A stretch of 41,962 nt of DNA from Bacillota bacterium (lineage in GTDB: Bacteria; Bacillota; Clostridia; Peptostreptococcales; Anaerovoracaceae). Shown piece after piece: positions 30,712 to 39,015 of this stretch; position 1 is the stretch's first letter, and each line of letters starts with the position of its first letter. Both the position numbers and the translations under genes were made by a program. The stretch spans positions 1 through 41,962 of the forward strand of contig JAEDDI010000014.1 in the NCBI GenBank assembly GCA_016293805.1. The letters run 5' to 3'. The notes under the pieces are model-generated. The model was not told where the DNA came from and did no database searches. It worked only from the letters and a program-made list of their open reading frames with translations.

Positions 30712-31833
30712 TTATTTAAACAGTTCTTTAAATGAATCAAGAAACTTGCTCTTCTTCTGATAACAGTCATCTGTCATGACATTCTTCATTGATTCGATTG
30801 CCCTTCTCTGTTTTCCGCTGAGCTTAACAGGCACTTCAAGGACTGCCTTGACATACATGTCTCCTTTTTTCCCGTTCTTGACAGAAACAATACCCTTGCC
30901 TTTAAGTCTGAACACTGTGCCCGGCTGTGTTCCTGCAGGAATCTTGTATGAAACCTTTCCTTCAAGTGTAGGAACAGTAATATTTGCACCAAGAGCAGCC
31001 TGATCGAATGTGACAGGTATTTCCAGCCAAAGGTCATTTCCCTTACGTGTAAACATATCATGCGGTTTAACCCTTGTAACAATGTATAAATCACCTGCAG
31101 GACCGCCGTTTTCACCCGGTTCGCCCTGTCCCCTGAGTGATATTACAGAGTCATTGTCCACACCGGCCGGAATATCAACGGAAATTTTAACACTCTTTCT
31201 TGTTCTTCCTGTTCCTCCACAGTCAGGACAAGGGCTCTCATTAATCTGACCTGTTCCCCCGCAGTCAGGACAAGGAGATGCGCTCTGGAAAGTTCCAAAA
31301 GCAGTTCTCTGGGATGTTGTTACCTGTCCGGTTCCTCCGCACCTTGAACATGTCTTCTTGGAAGTTCCCGGTTTTGCACCTGTACCCGAGCAGGTTCTGC
31401 ATTCCACATACTTGGTCAGTTCAATATCCTTCTTGCAGCCGAATGCTGCTTCTTCAAATGTTATTGTAATCTGATACTGAAGGTCGTTTCCTTTTCTCGG
31501 TCCGTTTCGTCTTCTCTGACCTCCGCCGCCGAACATACCTCCGAACATGTCGAAAATATCATCAAATCCTCCAAATCCTGCACCAGAGCCAAATCCCGCA
31601 TTAGGGTCTACACCGGCATGACCGAATCTGTCATACTTGTCCTTCTTGTCAGGATCTGATAAAACAGCATAGGCTTCATTGATTTCCTTGAATTTTTCTT
31701 CAGCCTCTTTGTCACCGGGATTTCTGTCCGGATGGTATTTCATGGCCAGCTTGCGGAAAGCCTTTTTTATCTCATCATCAGAAGCGCCTTTCTGAAGTCC
31801 GAGGACTTCATAATAATCACGTTTTTCTGCCAT
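30712..31833 (-). CDS. dnaJ: chaperone protein DnaJ
   Basis: Type I Hsp40 co-chaperone of 373 aa that stimulates DnaK ATPase and delivers substrates. The J-domain (1-70) contains HPD at 34-36. A Gly/Phe-rich linker covers about 75-110. The zinc domain has all four CxxCxGxG repeats (C145/C148, C162/C165, C188/C191, C202/C205). The C-terminal substrate-binding domains follow. It is 58 bases after dnaK, with a small hairpin between them, and ends at a strong terminator. Confidence 0.97.
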   Translation of the reverse strand: MAEKRDYYEVLGLQKGASDDEIKKAFRKLAMKYHPDRNPGDKEAEEKFKEINEAYAVLSDPDKKDKYDRFGHAGVDPNAGFGSGAGFGGFDDIFDMFGGMFGGGGQRRRNGPRKGNDLQYQITITFEEAAFGCKKDIELTKYVECRTCSGTGAKPGTSKKTCSRCGGTGQVTTSQRTAFGTFQSASPCPDCGGTGQINESPCPDCGGTGRTRKSVKISVDIPAGVDNDSVISLRGQGEPGENGGPAGDLYIVTRVKPHDMFTRKGNDLWLEIPVTFDQAALGANITVPTLEGKVSYKIPAGTQPGTVFRLKGKGIVSVKNGKKGDMYVKAVLEVPVKLSGKQRRAIESMKNVMTDDCYQKKSKFLDSFKELFK

Positions 31834-31860
31834 TTGATTTAACTCCTAAACTCAAAGGCT

Positions 31861-31877
31861 GCCCGTGTGAAACGGGC
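31861..31877 (-). other. hairpin between dnaK and dnaJ
   Basis: GCCCGT / ACGGGC 6-bp GC-rich stem with a 5-base loop, 14 bases beyond the dnaK stop. Only a short CTTTG follows, so it is probably a weak attenuator or an RNA-stabilising structure. Confidence 0.5.
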
Positions 31878-31891
31878 ATCCTTCATAATCT

Positions 31892-33748
31892 CTATTTATC
31901 GTCATCAACTACTTCGAAATCAGCATCTACAACATTGTCGCCTCCGGGTGCCGCACCCTGATTCTGGTCAGCTGCTGCTCCCATGTCAGGTCCCGGCTGT
32001 CCCTGCTGAGCCTGTGCCTGCTGATACATCTTTGCTGAAATTGTGTGGAACTTTTCAGTAAGTGTTTCTGTCTTGGCCTTGATATCATCAATGTTGTTTG
32101 CATCAAGTGCCTTCTGAAGATCTTCTTTTGCTGAATTGATATCGTTCTTTTCTTCTTCCGAAAGAGCGGTTTCAAGTTCCTTCATGTTCTTTTCAGTTTC
32201 ATATACAAGTGTTTCAGCCTGATTTCTTACTTCAACTTCTTCTTTTCTCTTCTTGTCTTCTTCAGCGTACTGTTCGGCTTCCTTAACCTTTGCATTTATT
32301 TCCTCATCAGAAAGCTTTGTCGATGAAGTGATTGTAATCTGCTGAGACTTGCCTGTTCCCATATCTTTTGCACTTACGTTTACGATGCCGTTGGCGTCAA
32401 TATCGAAGGTAACCTCGATCTGAGGAACTCCACGCGGTGCAGGTGGAATACCTGTAAGCTGGAAACGTCCGAGAGTGATGTTTCCTGAAGCCATTTCTCT
32501 TTCACCCTGCATTACATGAATATCTACTGCGGTCTGATTGTCCGCTGCAGTTGAGAATATCTGGCTCTTCTTTGTAGGTATTGTTGTATTTCTTTCGATA
32601 AGCTTTGTAGCTACTCCGCCAAGAGTTTCTATTGAAAGTGAAAGCGGTGTTACATCAAGAAGAAGAACATCATTAACTTCACCTGTAAGCACTCCTGCCT
32701 GTATAGCGGCTCCTATCGATACACATTCATCAGGGTTGATGCCCTTGAATGGTTCCTTTCCTGTAACCTTCTTAACAATTTCCTGTACTGCAGGTATTCT
32801 TGTTGATCCTCCGACAAGAATTACCTTTGCTATGTCAGCGTTTGAAACGCCTGCATCTCTCATTGCCTTGTTCATAGGTTCAACTGTTCTCTGAACAAGA
32901 TCTGATGTGAGCTGGTCAAACTTTGCTCTTGTAAGATCAATGTTCATATGAAGCGGTCCGTTTTCGTTTACTGTGATGAAAGGAAGATTGATGTTTGTTG
33001 TCTGTGCTGATGAAAGTTCCTTCTTTGCCTTTTCAGATGCTTCCTTTAATCTCTGAAGAGCCATCTTGTCATTTCTTAAATCAACACCGTTTTCCTTGGC
33101 AAATGTGTCTGCAAGGTAGTTAAGCACAGCCTCATCGAAGTCATCACCGCCAAGTCTTGTATCTCCGTTTGTTGCAAGTACTTCAAACACTCCGTCTCCA
33201 AGTTCAAGGATTGATACATCGAATGTGCCGCCACCGAGGTCATATACTAAAATCTTGTGTGATGCTTCATCCTTGTCAAGTCCGTATGCAAGTGATGCTG
33301 CTGTCGGCTCATTAATGATTCTCTTTACATCAAGACCTGCAATCCTTCCGGCATCCTTGGTTGCCTGTTTCTGAGCATCTGAGAAATATGCAGGCACTGT
33401 GATAACAGCTTCTGTAACTTTCTCTCCAAGATAGCTTTCAGCATCAGACTTTAACTTTGAAAGAATCATTGCTGAAATATCCTGAGGAGTATATTCCTTG
33501 TCATCAATTTTAACCTTATAGTTTTCACCCATATGTCTCTTGATTGATGAGATTGTTCTTTCAGGGTTGGTAATTGCCTGTCTCTTGGCTGTTTCTCCGA
33601 CAAGTCTTTCACCATTCTTGGCAAATCCTACTACTGATGGAGTAGTTCTCATTCCTTCCGAGTTAGTTATTACTGTAGGCTCTCCGCCTTCTAAAACAGA
33701 TACACACGAGTTGGTTGTACCTAAGTCGATTCCTATAATCTTTCCCAT
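31892..33748 (-). CDS. dnaK: molecular chaperone DnaK (Hsp70)
   Basis: ATP-driven chaperone of 618 aa. The nucleotide-binding domain starts MGKIIGIDLGTTNSCVSV and has the signatures ILVYDLGGGTFDVSIL and VILVGGSTRIPAVQ. The conserved interdomain linker DVLLLDVTPLSLSIETLGG precedes the substrate domain. The C-terminus is a Q/G-rich tail ending EVVDDDK, typical of Gram-positive DnaK. AAAGGAG precedes the ATG. It is third in the hrcA-grpE-dnaK-dnaJ operon. Confidence 0.98.
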   Translation of the reverse strand: MGKIIGIDLGTTNSCVSVLEGGEPTVITNSEGMRTTPSVVGFAKNGERLVGETAKRQAITNPERTISSIKRHMGENYKVKIDDKEYTPQDISAMILSKLKSDAESYLGEKVTEAVITVPAYFSDAQKQATKDAGRIAGLDVKRIINEPTAASLAYGLDKDEASHKILVYDLGGGTFDVSILELGDGVFEVLATNGDTRLGGDDFDEAVLNYLADTFAKENGVDLRNDKMALQRLKEASEKAKKELSSAQTTNINLPFITVNENGPLHMNIDLTRAKFDQLTSDLVQRTVEPMNKAMRDAGVSNADIAKVILVGGSTRIPAVQEIVKKVTGKEPFKGINPDECVSIGAAIQAGVLTGEVNDVLLLDVTPLSLSIETLGGVATKLIERNTTIPTKKSQIFSTAADNQTAVDIHVMQGEREMASGNITLGRFQLTGIPPAPRGVPQIEVTFDIDANGIVNVSAKDMGTGKSQQITITSSTKLSDEEINAKVKEAEQYAEEDKKRKEEVEVRNQAETLVYETEKNMKELETALSEEEKNDINSAKEDLQKALDANNIDDIKAKTETLTEKFHTISAKMYQQAQAQQGQPGPDMGAAADQNQGAAPGGDNVVDADFEVVDDDK

Positions 33749-33789
33749 TTCTTTTCTCCTTTTTATCTAGAATATATTATTTAACACTA

Positions 33790-34335
33790 TCAGTTGGCAA
33801 CCTTGACCATCGACGGTCTTATCACCTTGCCGTTTAAAGTATATCCCTTCTGGAGTACAGCGCTTACAGTATTGCTTTCATACTCGTCTGTATCCTCCAT
33901 CAGAACCGCATTGTGAAAATTAGGATCAAATTCTCTGCCCAGAGCCTCTATTTCCTCCACATTTGAATTCTTAAGCACATCTAGAAGCTGCCTGAAAATC
34001 ATCTCCATCCCTTCGGCAAAAGCTTTCTCCGCCGTATCCTTATGATCCAAAGCTCTCTCGAAATTATCTATTACCTCGAGCAGTCTCAGTACTATCTGCT
34101 CATTAGCATATGCATATACATTTGACTTCTCTGCTTCTGTTCTTCTTTTATAGTTCTGAAAATCAGCCATCAGCCTCATGTACTTGGCTTCCAGTGCTTC
34201 ATCCTCTTCCCTGTTTTCTTCCGGTTTTTCTTCTTTTAGTTCTTCAGGTTCTTCCGTCTTCTCTTCCTGGGGCTCTTCTTCTCTTTCTGCCTCTTCCTCG
34301 AGAATCTCTTCAGTCGTTACCTTTTCTTCAGTCAT
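33790..34335 (-). CDS. grpE: nucleotide exchange factor GrpE
   Basis: Homodimeric exchange factor for DnaK, 181 aa. The first 50 residues are a very acidic, Glu-rich low-complexity region. The long helix includes YMRLMADFQNYKRRTEAEK, and the beta domain has GREFDPNFHNAVLME and VLQKGYTLNGKVIRPSMVKVAN, the family signature. It overlaps hrcA by 8 bases, so it is coupled. 41 bases separate it from dnaK. Confidence 0.97.
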   Translation of the reverse strand: MTEEKVTTEEILEEEAEREEEPQEEKTEEPEELKEEKPEENREEDEALEAKYMRLMADFQNYKRRTEAEKSNVYAYANEQIVLRLLEVIDNFERALDHKDTAEKAFAEGMEMIFRQLLDVLKNSNVEEIEALGREFDPNFHNAVLMEDTDEYESNTVSAVLQKGYTLNGKVIRPSMVKVAN

Positions 34336-35368
34336 CTTCTCCGTCTCCTATTTTAAATGTATTGCTGATATTGTCTGTAAGATACTGTATTACAGAAGTT
34401 ACTTCACTGTATTTCATTCTGGTAGGACCTATAACTCCCAGCTTCCCAATCAGCTTTCCGTCAACATGATATGTGGCAGTAATCATTGAGCAGTCCTGCA
34501 TATTCTCATCGCAGTTCTCATTTCCTATGGTTATAATCACACCATCATCACGGTTTATGAGCTTCTGGGTAAAGGCCTCTTTCTGATTCAGCATCTCGAT
34601 AAATGATTTTGCCTTGCCGATATCATTGTATTCTGGCAGTGAGAAGATGTTTGTGAGTCCGTCCATATAGAGGTTCACATTGAGCATATCTTCAAGTGTC
34701 TTCATGAAATCCGGCATTATATTCGCAGCAAGTCCGCTCATGGCATCAAAATCATTTTCAAATGTTGTGATAATATCACCGCGAAGCGCCTCACTTATCG
34801 TCTTTCCTCTGAAACTGTATGTCATTGACTTGGCAAGCAGTGTGAGTCCCTCTTCAGTATACGGTGCATTGATATGAAGCACAGTATTGGAAACCTTGCC
34901 GCTCTCTGAAACTATCATCAGTATCACAGTCTTGTCATCAACCGGAAGCAGATTTATGTATTTCAGAATATCTTCATCCTGCTTCGGAGTAAGTGCGAAT
35001 GATGTAAGTTTTGTAATCTCAGAAAGTATCTTTGCCGCATGCCTGATTGTCTTGTCAAATTCAAACATATCCTGGTTGAGCTGTGCTGAAATTATGTTCT
35101 TCATCTCATCGCCCATCTCATAGCTGTTCATCATCTGATTCACATAAAGCCTGTATGCCTTCTCAGACGGGACACGACCTGCAGATGTATGAGGATGCGT
35201 CAGATAGCCCATCTCCTCAAGATCAGACATTTCATTACGGATAGTTGCAGCACTTACACCAAGATCGTGATTCTTTGACAGGCTCCTTGAACCAACCGGT
35301 TCTGCAGTATTGATAAAATCTGAAATGACCGCCTGCAGTATCTTCAGTTGTCTATCACTCAATTCCAT
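34328..35368 (-). CDS. hrcA: heat-inducible transcription repressor HrcA
   Basis: Repressor of class I heat-shock genes; binds the CIRCE operator and needs GroE for activity. 346 aa from ATG 35368, which follows AGAAGGAG. The frame is open to 35395, but that extension lies within CIRCE. Signatures are an N-terminal winged helix (LKILQAVISDFINTAEPVGS, VSAATIRNEMSDLEEMGYL, HPHTSAGRVPSEKAYRLYV) and a GAF-like core with a late IGPTRMKYSEV motif. It leads the operon and is autoregulated through the adjacent CIRCE. Confidence 0.97.
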   Translation of the reverse strand: MELSDRQLKILQAVISDFINTAEPVGSRSLSKNHDLGVSAATIRNEMSDLEEMGYLTHPHTSAGRVPSEKAYRLYVNQMMNSYEMGDEMKNIISAQLNQDMFEFDKTIRHAAKILSEITKLTSFALTPKQDEDILKYINLLPVDDKTVILMIVSESGKVSNTVLHINAPYTEEGLTLLAKSMTYSFRGKTISEALRGDIITTFENDFDAMSGLAANIMPDFMKTLEDMLNVNLYMDGLTNIFSLPEYNDIGKAKSFIEMLNQKEAFTQKLINRDDGVIITIGNENCDENMQDCSMITATYHVDGKLIGKLGVIGPTRMKYSEVTSVIQYLTDNISNTFKIGDGEDD

Positions 35369-35384
35369 ATCCTGTCTCCTTCTG

Positions 35385-35411
35385 TTAGCACTCATTAAGT
35401 CCGAGTGCTAA
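35385..35411 (-). promoter_or_regulatory. CIRCE operator
   Basis: Perfect TTAGCACTC-N9-GAGTGCTAA, located between the -10 of the hrcA promoter and the hrcA ribosome site. Confidence 0.98.
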
Positions 35412-35421
35412 CTACAATATA

Positions 35422-35450
35422 AATATACATCCATAAGGAGTATGTGTCAA
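35422..35450 (-). promoter_or_regulatory. sigma-A promoter of the hrcA-grpE-dnaK-dnaJ operon
   Basis: Perfect TTGACA (35445-35450), 17-base spacer and TATATT (35422-35427) on the minus strand, with CIRCE starting 11 bases downstream. Confidence 0.92.
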
Positions 35451-35483
35451 TAGATTATCTCTAAAATTTGTTTTAAATAATAT

Positions 35484-35505
35484 AAAAAATCCGGTTTCCC
35501 GGATT
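35484..35505 (-). terminator. terminator of the lepA-hemW-accessory gene run
   Basis: AATCCGG / CCGGATT 7-bp stem with a 4-base loop followed by TTTTTT-AT on the minus strand, abutting the stop codon at 35506. Confidence 0.88.
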
Positions 35506-35910
35506 CTAAATAAGGTTCTTCTTCTTCAGTATATCATACGCCAGCTCAACAGCCTCGTACACCATACCGTCACAGTGGTCTTTTTTATTTCCGCCTTCCT
35601 CTCTGTTAATTCTGAGAAGATCGCTGCAGTTCACAAAACCACGGTGATTCTCCCTGAGCTTTCTCAGATACTCCGATGTGGATTCCTGATCATCTGCTCC
35701 ATAAAGTCCAAGCACCATAAGACCTCCTGTAATGGCTCCGCAAACTGAAGCCATTCTCATTCCGCTGCCGAAATTGGCTGTAAGTCCTGCAGCAGTCTTA
35801 TCATCAAGACCTGCCCCCTGTGCAAACGGAACGAGTGCGCCCTGTGCACAGTTATAGTGCCTTTCCGTTGAATTTCTCAGTTCTTTTGCCTTTTCAAGGT
35901 ATTCGCTCAT
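35506..35910 (-). CDS. C_GCAxxG_C_C family (putative redox) protein
   Basis: Small cytoplasmic protein of 134 aa with four well-spaced cysteines: C21 (YNCAQGAL), C57 (SVCGAITGGLMVLGL), C95 (NCSDLL) and C113 (HCDGMVYEAVEL). This pattern fits the C_GCAxxG_C_C family, annotated as probable redox-active or metal/cluster-binding proteins common in anaerobes; no reaction is established to my knowledge. GGAGGAG precedes the ATG. It lies 12 bases after the ZIP transporter and ends at a terminator, so it is the last gene of the run. A role in metal or redox handling with its neighbour is a guess. Confidence 0.85.
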   Translation of the reverse strand: MSEYLEKAKELRNSTERHYNCAQGALVPFAQGAGLDDKTAAGLTANFGSGMRMASVCGAITGGLMVLGLYGADDQESTSEYLRKLRENHRGFVNCSDLLRINREEGGNKKDHCDGMVYEAVELAYDILKKKNLI

Positions 35911-35922
35911 ATTATACTCCTC

Positions 35923-36642
35923 CTATTCAAAAAACATAGATACAAATACAACCGCCATTCCGGCCAGGACTCCGCTTATGCATATTCTGCGGTTACCGCT
36001 TCTTATCATATGAGAAAGAAGTTCAAACACGAGAATATATATTATCATTCCCAGAGTGATTGAAATAAGCACGCCTACAACAAATGTATTCATGTACTCC
36101 TCAAGAAGAGCCATTATAACTCCGCCTGCAAATGTAGACCCGATGGACATCGCAAGAACAAGATGCCTTTTCAGCCTGTCCTCATTCCTCAGTGTCGAGT
36201 AGATAAGCATTCCCATCGGTATGTTGTGCAGTCCGACTCCGAAAGCAAGCGTAACTCCCTGTCTGAAAGACTGAAGAGCTATTCCGTAGACAGCCATCCC
36301 CTCAATAATATTATGAAGTATTATGGCAAATGCCGAAATCAGTCCTATATGTATCATTTCTCTCGCTGAATCACCGGGACTTCCATGATCGGGTATAAAT
36401 ACATCAAGTATCTTAAGGAGTGCAACGCCTCCGATAACAAATATCAGTGGAATGTAAAACTCCTCGCCGCTGCAGAACTCCATAAGCTCCGGCAGCAGAT
36501 CAAAAGCCGCAAGAACCGACATGGCGCCGAAAGCTACTGCAATCGACAGCTGCTCCAGCAATTCCCTGTTCTTAGCCAGCTTTATAATATATATACCCGC
36601 AAGAAAGAAAAGGCCCAGCACAAATGTAAGCAATAATGTCAT
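35923..36642 (-). CDS. ZIP-family metal transporter
   Basis: Integral membrane protein of 239 aa with about eight helices, likely importing zinc or another divalent metal. Two helices carry the metal-site motifs: H110-N-I-I-E114-G and H139-N-I-P-M143-G. The second usually reads HNIPEG, so a metal-binding Glu is replaced by Met, which could alter the binuclear centre or ion choice. Between helices 3 and 4 lies a short hydrophilic loop (IPDHGSPGDSAREM) with a His. GGAGGAGG precedes the ATG. It overlaps the MBL hydrolase gene by 4 bases and is followed by the C_GCAxxG_C_C gene. Confidence 0.88.
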   Translation of the reverse strand: MTLLLTFVLGLFFLAGIYIIKLAKNRELLEQLSIAVAFGAMSVLAAFDLLPELMEFCSGEEFYIPLIFVIGGVALLKILDVFIPDHGSPGDSAREMIHIGLISAFAIILHNIIEGMAVYGIALQSFRQGVTLAFGVGLHNIPMGMLIYSTLRNEDRLKRHLVLAMSIGSTFAGGVIMALLEEYMNTFVVGVLISITLGMIIYILVFELLSHMIRSGNRRICISGVLAGMAVVFVSMFFE

Positions 36643-37523
36643 CCAATCCTCCTCCAGCGCAGAAATCCATCCTCAAACACCGCGTCAATCCTACCCTTTT
36701 CCCTGTGCCACGATATATACGTCCTGGCAATTGAAAGAATAAGCGCATGTGTCCTGAAACTGCATCCTATATTATAGAAGCGGATAAGTTCTGCTGTTAT
36801 TTCCTCTGTCGTCATCGGTTTTTCAATTATATCGAGAATGAGCTGCCCAACTTCAAGAACTGTTTTCCTGTCAGTATCGCACACCCTGCATATATCGTCT
36901 ATAACTCCGCCGTGACCTGTCACAAATTTCCTGGCGTTTATTCTCTTTAGCGTTTCAAAAGATTCAAGTTCATCATCGATACTGTATATGGACTGAAGAG
37001 GATATTTTTCCGCAGTCTGCTCATCAAATACAGCATCCCCTATAAACGCTGTTCCATCAGGCATAAGATATCCCACCGACTCCATACTGTGTCCCGCAAG
37101 ATCAATAACCTCAACTTCAGAGGGAAAGAGCTCAGATGTGACATCCAGGCATCTGCATCCGTCGCTGTAGTATATTCCTCTCCTTGTCAGCTCCGGATAA
37201 GGATAACCGCCATAAAAGATGGCAGGTTCAAGAAACGACTTTTCTGCAATGTACGCTTCACAACCCTTTGCAAAAACAGGGCATCCGTATCTTTCCTGAA
37301 GATACGCACAGCCCCCGTAATGATCGGTATGGGCATGCGTAAGAAGAATCCCTGCAGGAGTCCATCCCCTGTCATCCAGAATCCTTTCTATCTTCCCGCC
37401 TGATTCTTCAGTATTCCCCGCATCAACTATATATACTTCATTTTCATTCCGAAGATAGAACCCTGTTGCGGCAAAACCTTCCAGATACCAGGTTCTATCT
37501 CCGACTCTGACTGTTTCATTCAT
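36639..37523 (-). CDS. MBL-fold metallo-hydrolase
   Basis: Metallo-beta-lactamase superfamily protein of 294 aa. The metal motif THAHTDH gives H63-x-H65-x-D67-H68. Further ligands are the His of DLAGHSMES, the Asp of FIGDAVFDE and the late His in VTGHGG. The last 80 residues (after IDDICRV) are a helical, wing-like C-terminal extension with TTEEITAELI and RTYISWHREKGRID, like a small winged-helix domain. This resembles glyoxalase II-like/LACTB2-like hydrolases, but the substrate is unknown. It overlaps glpK by 8 bases and the ZIP gene by 4 bases. Confidence 0.87.
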   Translation of the reverse strand: MNETVRVGDRTWYLEGFAATGFYLRNENEVYIVDAGNTEESGGKIERILDDRGWTPAGILLTHAHTDHYGGCAYLQERYGCPVFAKGCEAYIAEKSFLEPAIFYGGYPYPELTRRGIYYSDGCRCLDVTSELFPSEVEVIDLAGHSMESVGYLMPDGTAFIGDAVFDEQTAEKYPLQSIYSIDDELESFETLKRINARKFVTGHGGVIDDICRVCDTDRKTVLEVGQLILDIIEKPMTTEEITAELIRFYNIGCSFRTHALILSIARTYISWHREKGRIDAVFEDGFLRWRRIG

Positions 37524-39015
37524 TATCTGACCAGTAAAGAACAGCGTTAACCGCCCTCTTCCATCCTTTCTTCAGATCATTTTTTACTTCATCATTCATA
37601 GCAGGTTCAAAAGTTTTTCCAATACCTGATTGTGCAGTTATTTCATCAGGGCTCTTCCAGTATCCGACTGCAAGCCCTGCAAGATATGCAGCACCAAGTG
37701 ATGTGGTTTCAATGCTTTCAGGCCTTACCACAGTCATGCCGGAAATATCTGCCTGAAACTGCATAAGAAAACTGTTTGCACTCGCACCTCCGTCGACCTT
37801 CAGAAACGGAAGTTCGCTGCCGAGATCATCTCTCATTGCACATATGAGGTCATCTGCCTGATACGCAAGTGATTCCAGCACTGCTCTGACAAGATACTTC
37901 CTGTCTGAACCTCTTGTCAGACCAAATACAGCTCCTCTTGCGTAAGGATTCCAGTAAGGAGCTCCAAGTCCTGTGAAAGCCGGAACAACGTAAACTCCTC
38001 CGTTTCCGTCGGTATCCAGTGCAAGACTCTCTGACTGAGGAGAATTATCTATAAGGCCCAGTTCATCCCTGAGCCACTGAATTGCAGCACCTGATACAAA
38101 AACAGATCCCTCCAGTGCATAGTCCACTTTTCCTTCAAGACCCCAGGCAATGGTCGTTATTAGTCCGTGATGGGAGAATACGGGTTTTTCACCTGTATTC
38201 ATGAGAAGAAAACATCCCGTTCCATACGTACTCTTAGTCTCTCCCGGATTGAAACACTTCTGTCCAAAAAGAGCAGCCTGCTGGTCACCTGCAATTCCGG
38301 CAACAGGTATTTTTCCTCCAAATAGAATATCTTCAGTGTATCCGTATATGCAGCTGGACGGTTTTACTTCAGGGAGCATAGAGGCAGGAATACCCAGTAT
38401 ATCAAGTATCTCACTGTCCCAGCAGAGTTCATTTATGTTATACATCATAGTCCTTGATGCGTTTGAATAATCTGTAACATGAACATTTCCGCCCGTCAGT
38501 TTCCACAAAAGCCATGTGTCCACAGTTCCGAACAGCAATTCCCCTCTTTCAGCCTTTTCTCTCGCCCCGCTGACATTCTCAAGTATCCACCGCAGCTTGG
38601 TCCCGGAAAAATATGCATCCACCGGAAGACCTGTTTTTTCTCTTATCTTCTTCTCAAGACCTCTCTCCTTGAGTCTGTCGCAGTATTCAGCTGTACGTCT
38701 GCACTGCCATACGATTGCGTTGTATTCCGGTTTCCCTGTGTTCCTGTCCCAGACAACCGTCGTCTCCCGCTGATTTGTTATACCTATACCAGCAATATCC
38801 GCATGTGTGCATCCAATAAGAGCCATCGCTTCCTGGGCAACACTTATCTGCGTAGCCCATATTTCCATCGGGTCGTGTTCAACCCATCCCGGAACGGGAA
38901 ATATCTGCGTGAATTCTTTCTGGGCAACACTTTTAATCTTTCCGTTTCTGTCATATATGATGCATCTTGAACTTGTTGTTCCCGCATCAAGCGCCATTAT
39001 ATATTTTTTCATCAT
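37516..39015 (-). CDS. glpK: glycerol kinase
   Basis: ATP-dependent kinase of 499 aa making glycerol 3-phosphate. FGGY-family landmarks are ALDAGTTSSRCIIYD, GWVEHDPMEIW, ITNQRETTVVWDR, the AGDQQAALFGQ motif and KVDGGASANSFLMQ. The loop NTGEKPVFSHHGLITTIAWG contains a His at about the position phosphorylated by HPr in Gram-positive GlpK, so PTS control is possible. It overlaps hemW by 4 bases (ATGA) and the MBL gene by 8 bases. No glpF, glpD or glpO is present in the window, which is unusual for glpK context. Confidence 0.95.
   Translation of the reverse strand: MMKKYIMALDAGTTSSRCIIYDRNGKIKSVAQKEFTQIFPVPGWVEHDPMEIWATQISVAQEAMALIGCTHADIAGIGITNQRETTVVWDRNTGKPEYNAIVWQCRRTAEYCDRLKERGLEKKIREKTGLPVDAYFSGTKLRWILENVSGAREKAERGELLFGTVDTWLLWKLTGGNVHVTDYSNASRTMMYNINELCWDSEILDILGIPASMLPEVKPSSCIYGYTEDILFGGKIPVAGIAGDQQAALFGQKCFNPGETKSTYGTGCFLLMNTGEKPVFSHHGLITTIAWGLEGKVDYALEGSVFVSGAAIQWLRDELGLIDNSPQSESLALDTDGNGGVYVVPAFTGLGAPYWNPYARGAVFGLTRGSDRKYLVRAVLESLAYQADDLICAMRDDLGSELPFLKVDGGASANSFLMQFQADISGMTVVRPESIETTSLGAAYLAGLAVGYWKSPDEITAQSGIGKTFEPAMNDEVKNDLKKGWKRAVNAVLYWSDNE

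Noticed and set aside
38479..38970. Plus-strand open frame of 163 codons opposite glycerol kinase
   Set aside because: Shadow of glpK; no recognisable domain or ribosome site.
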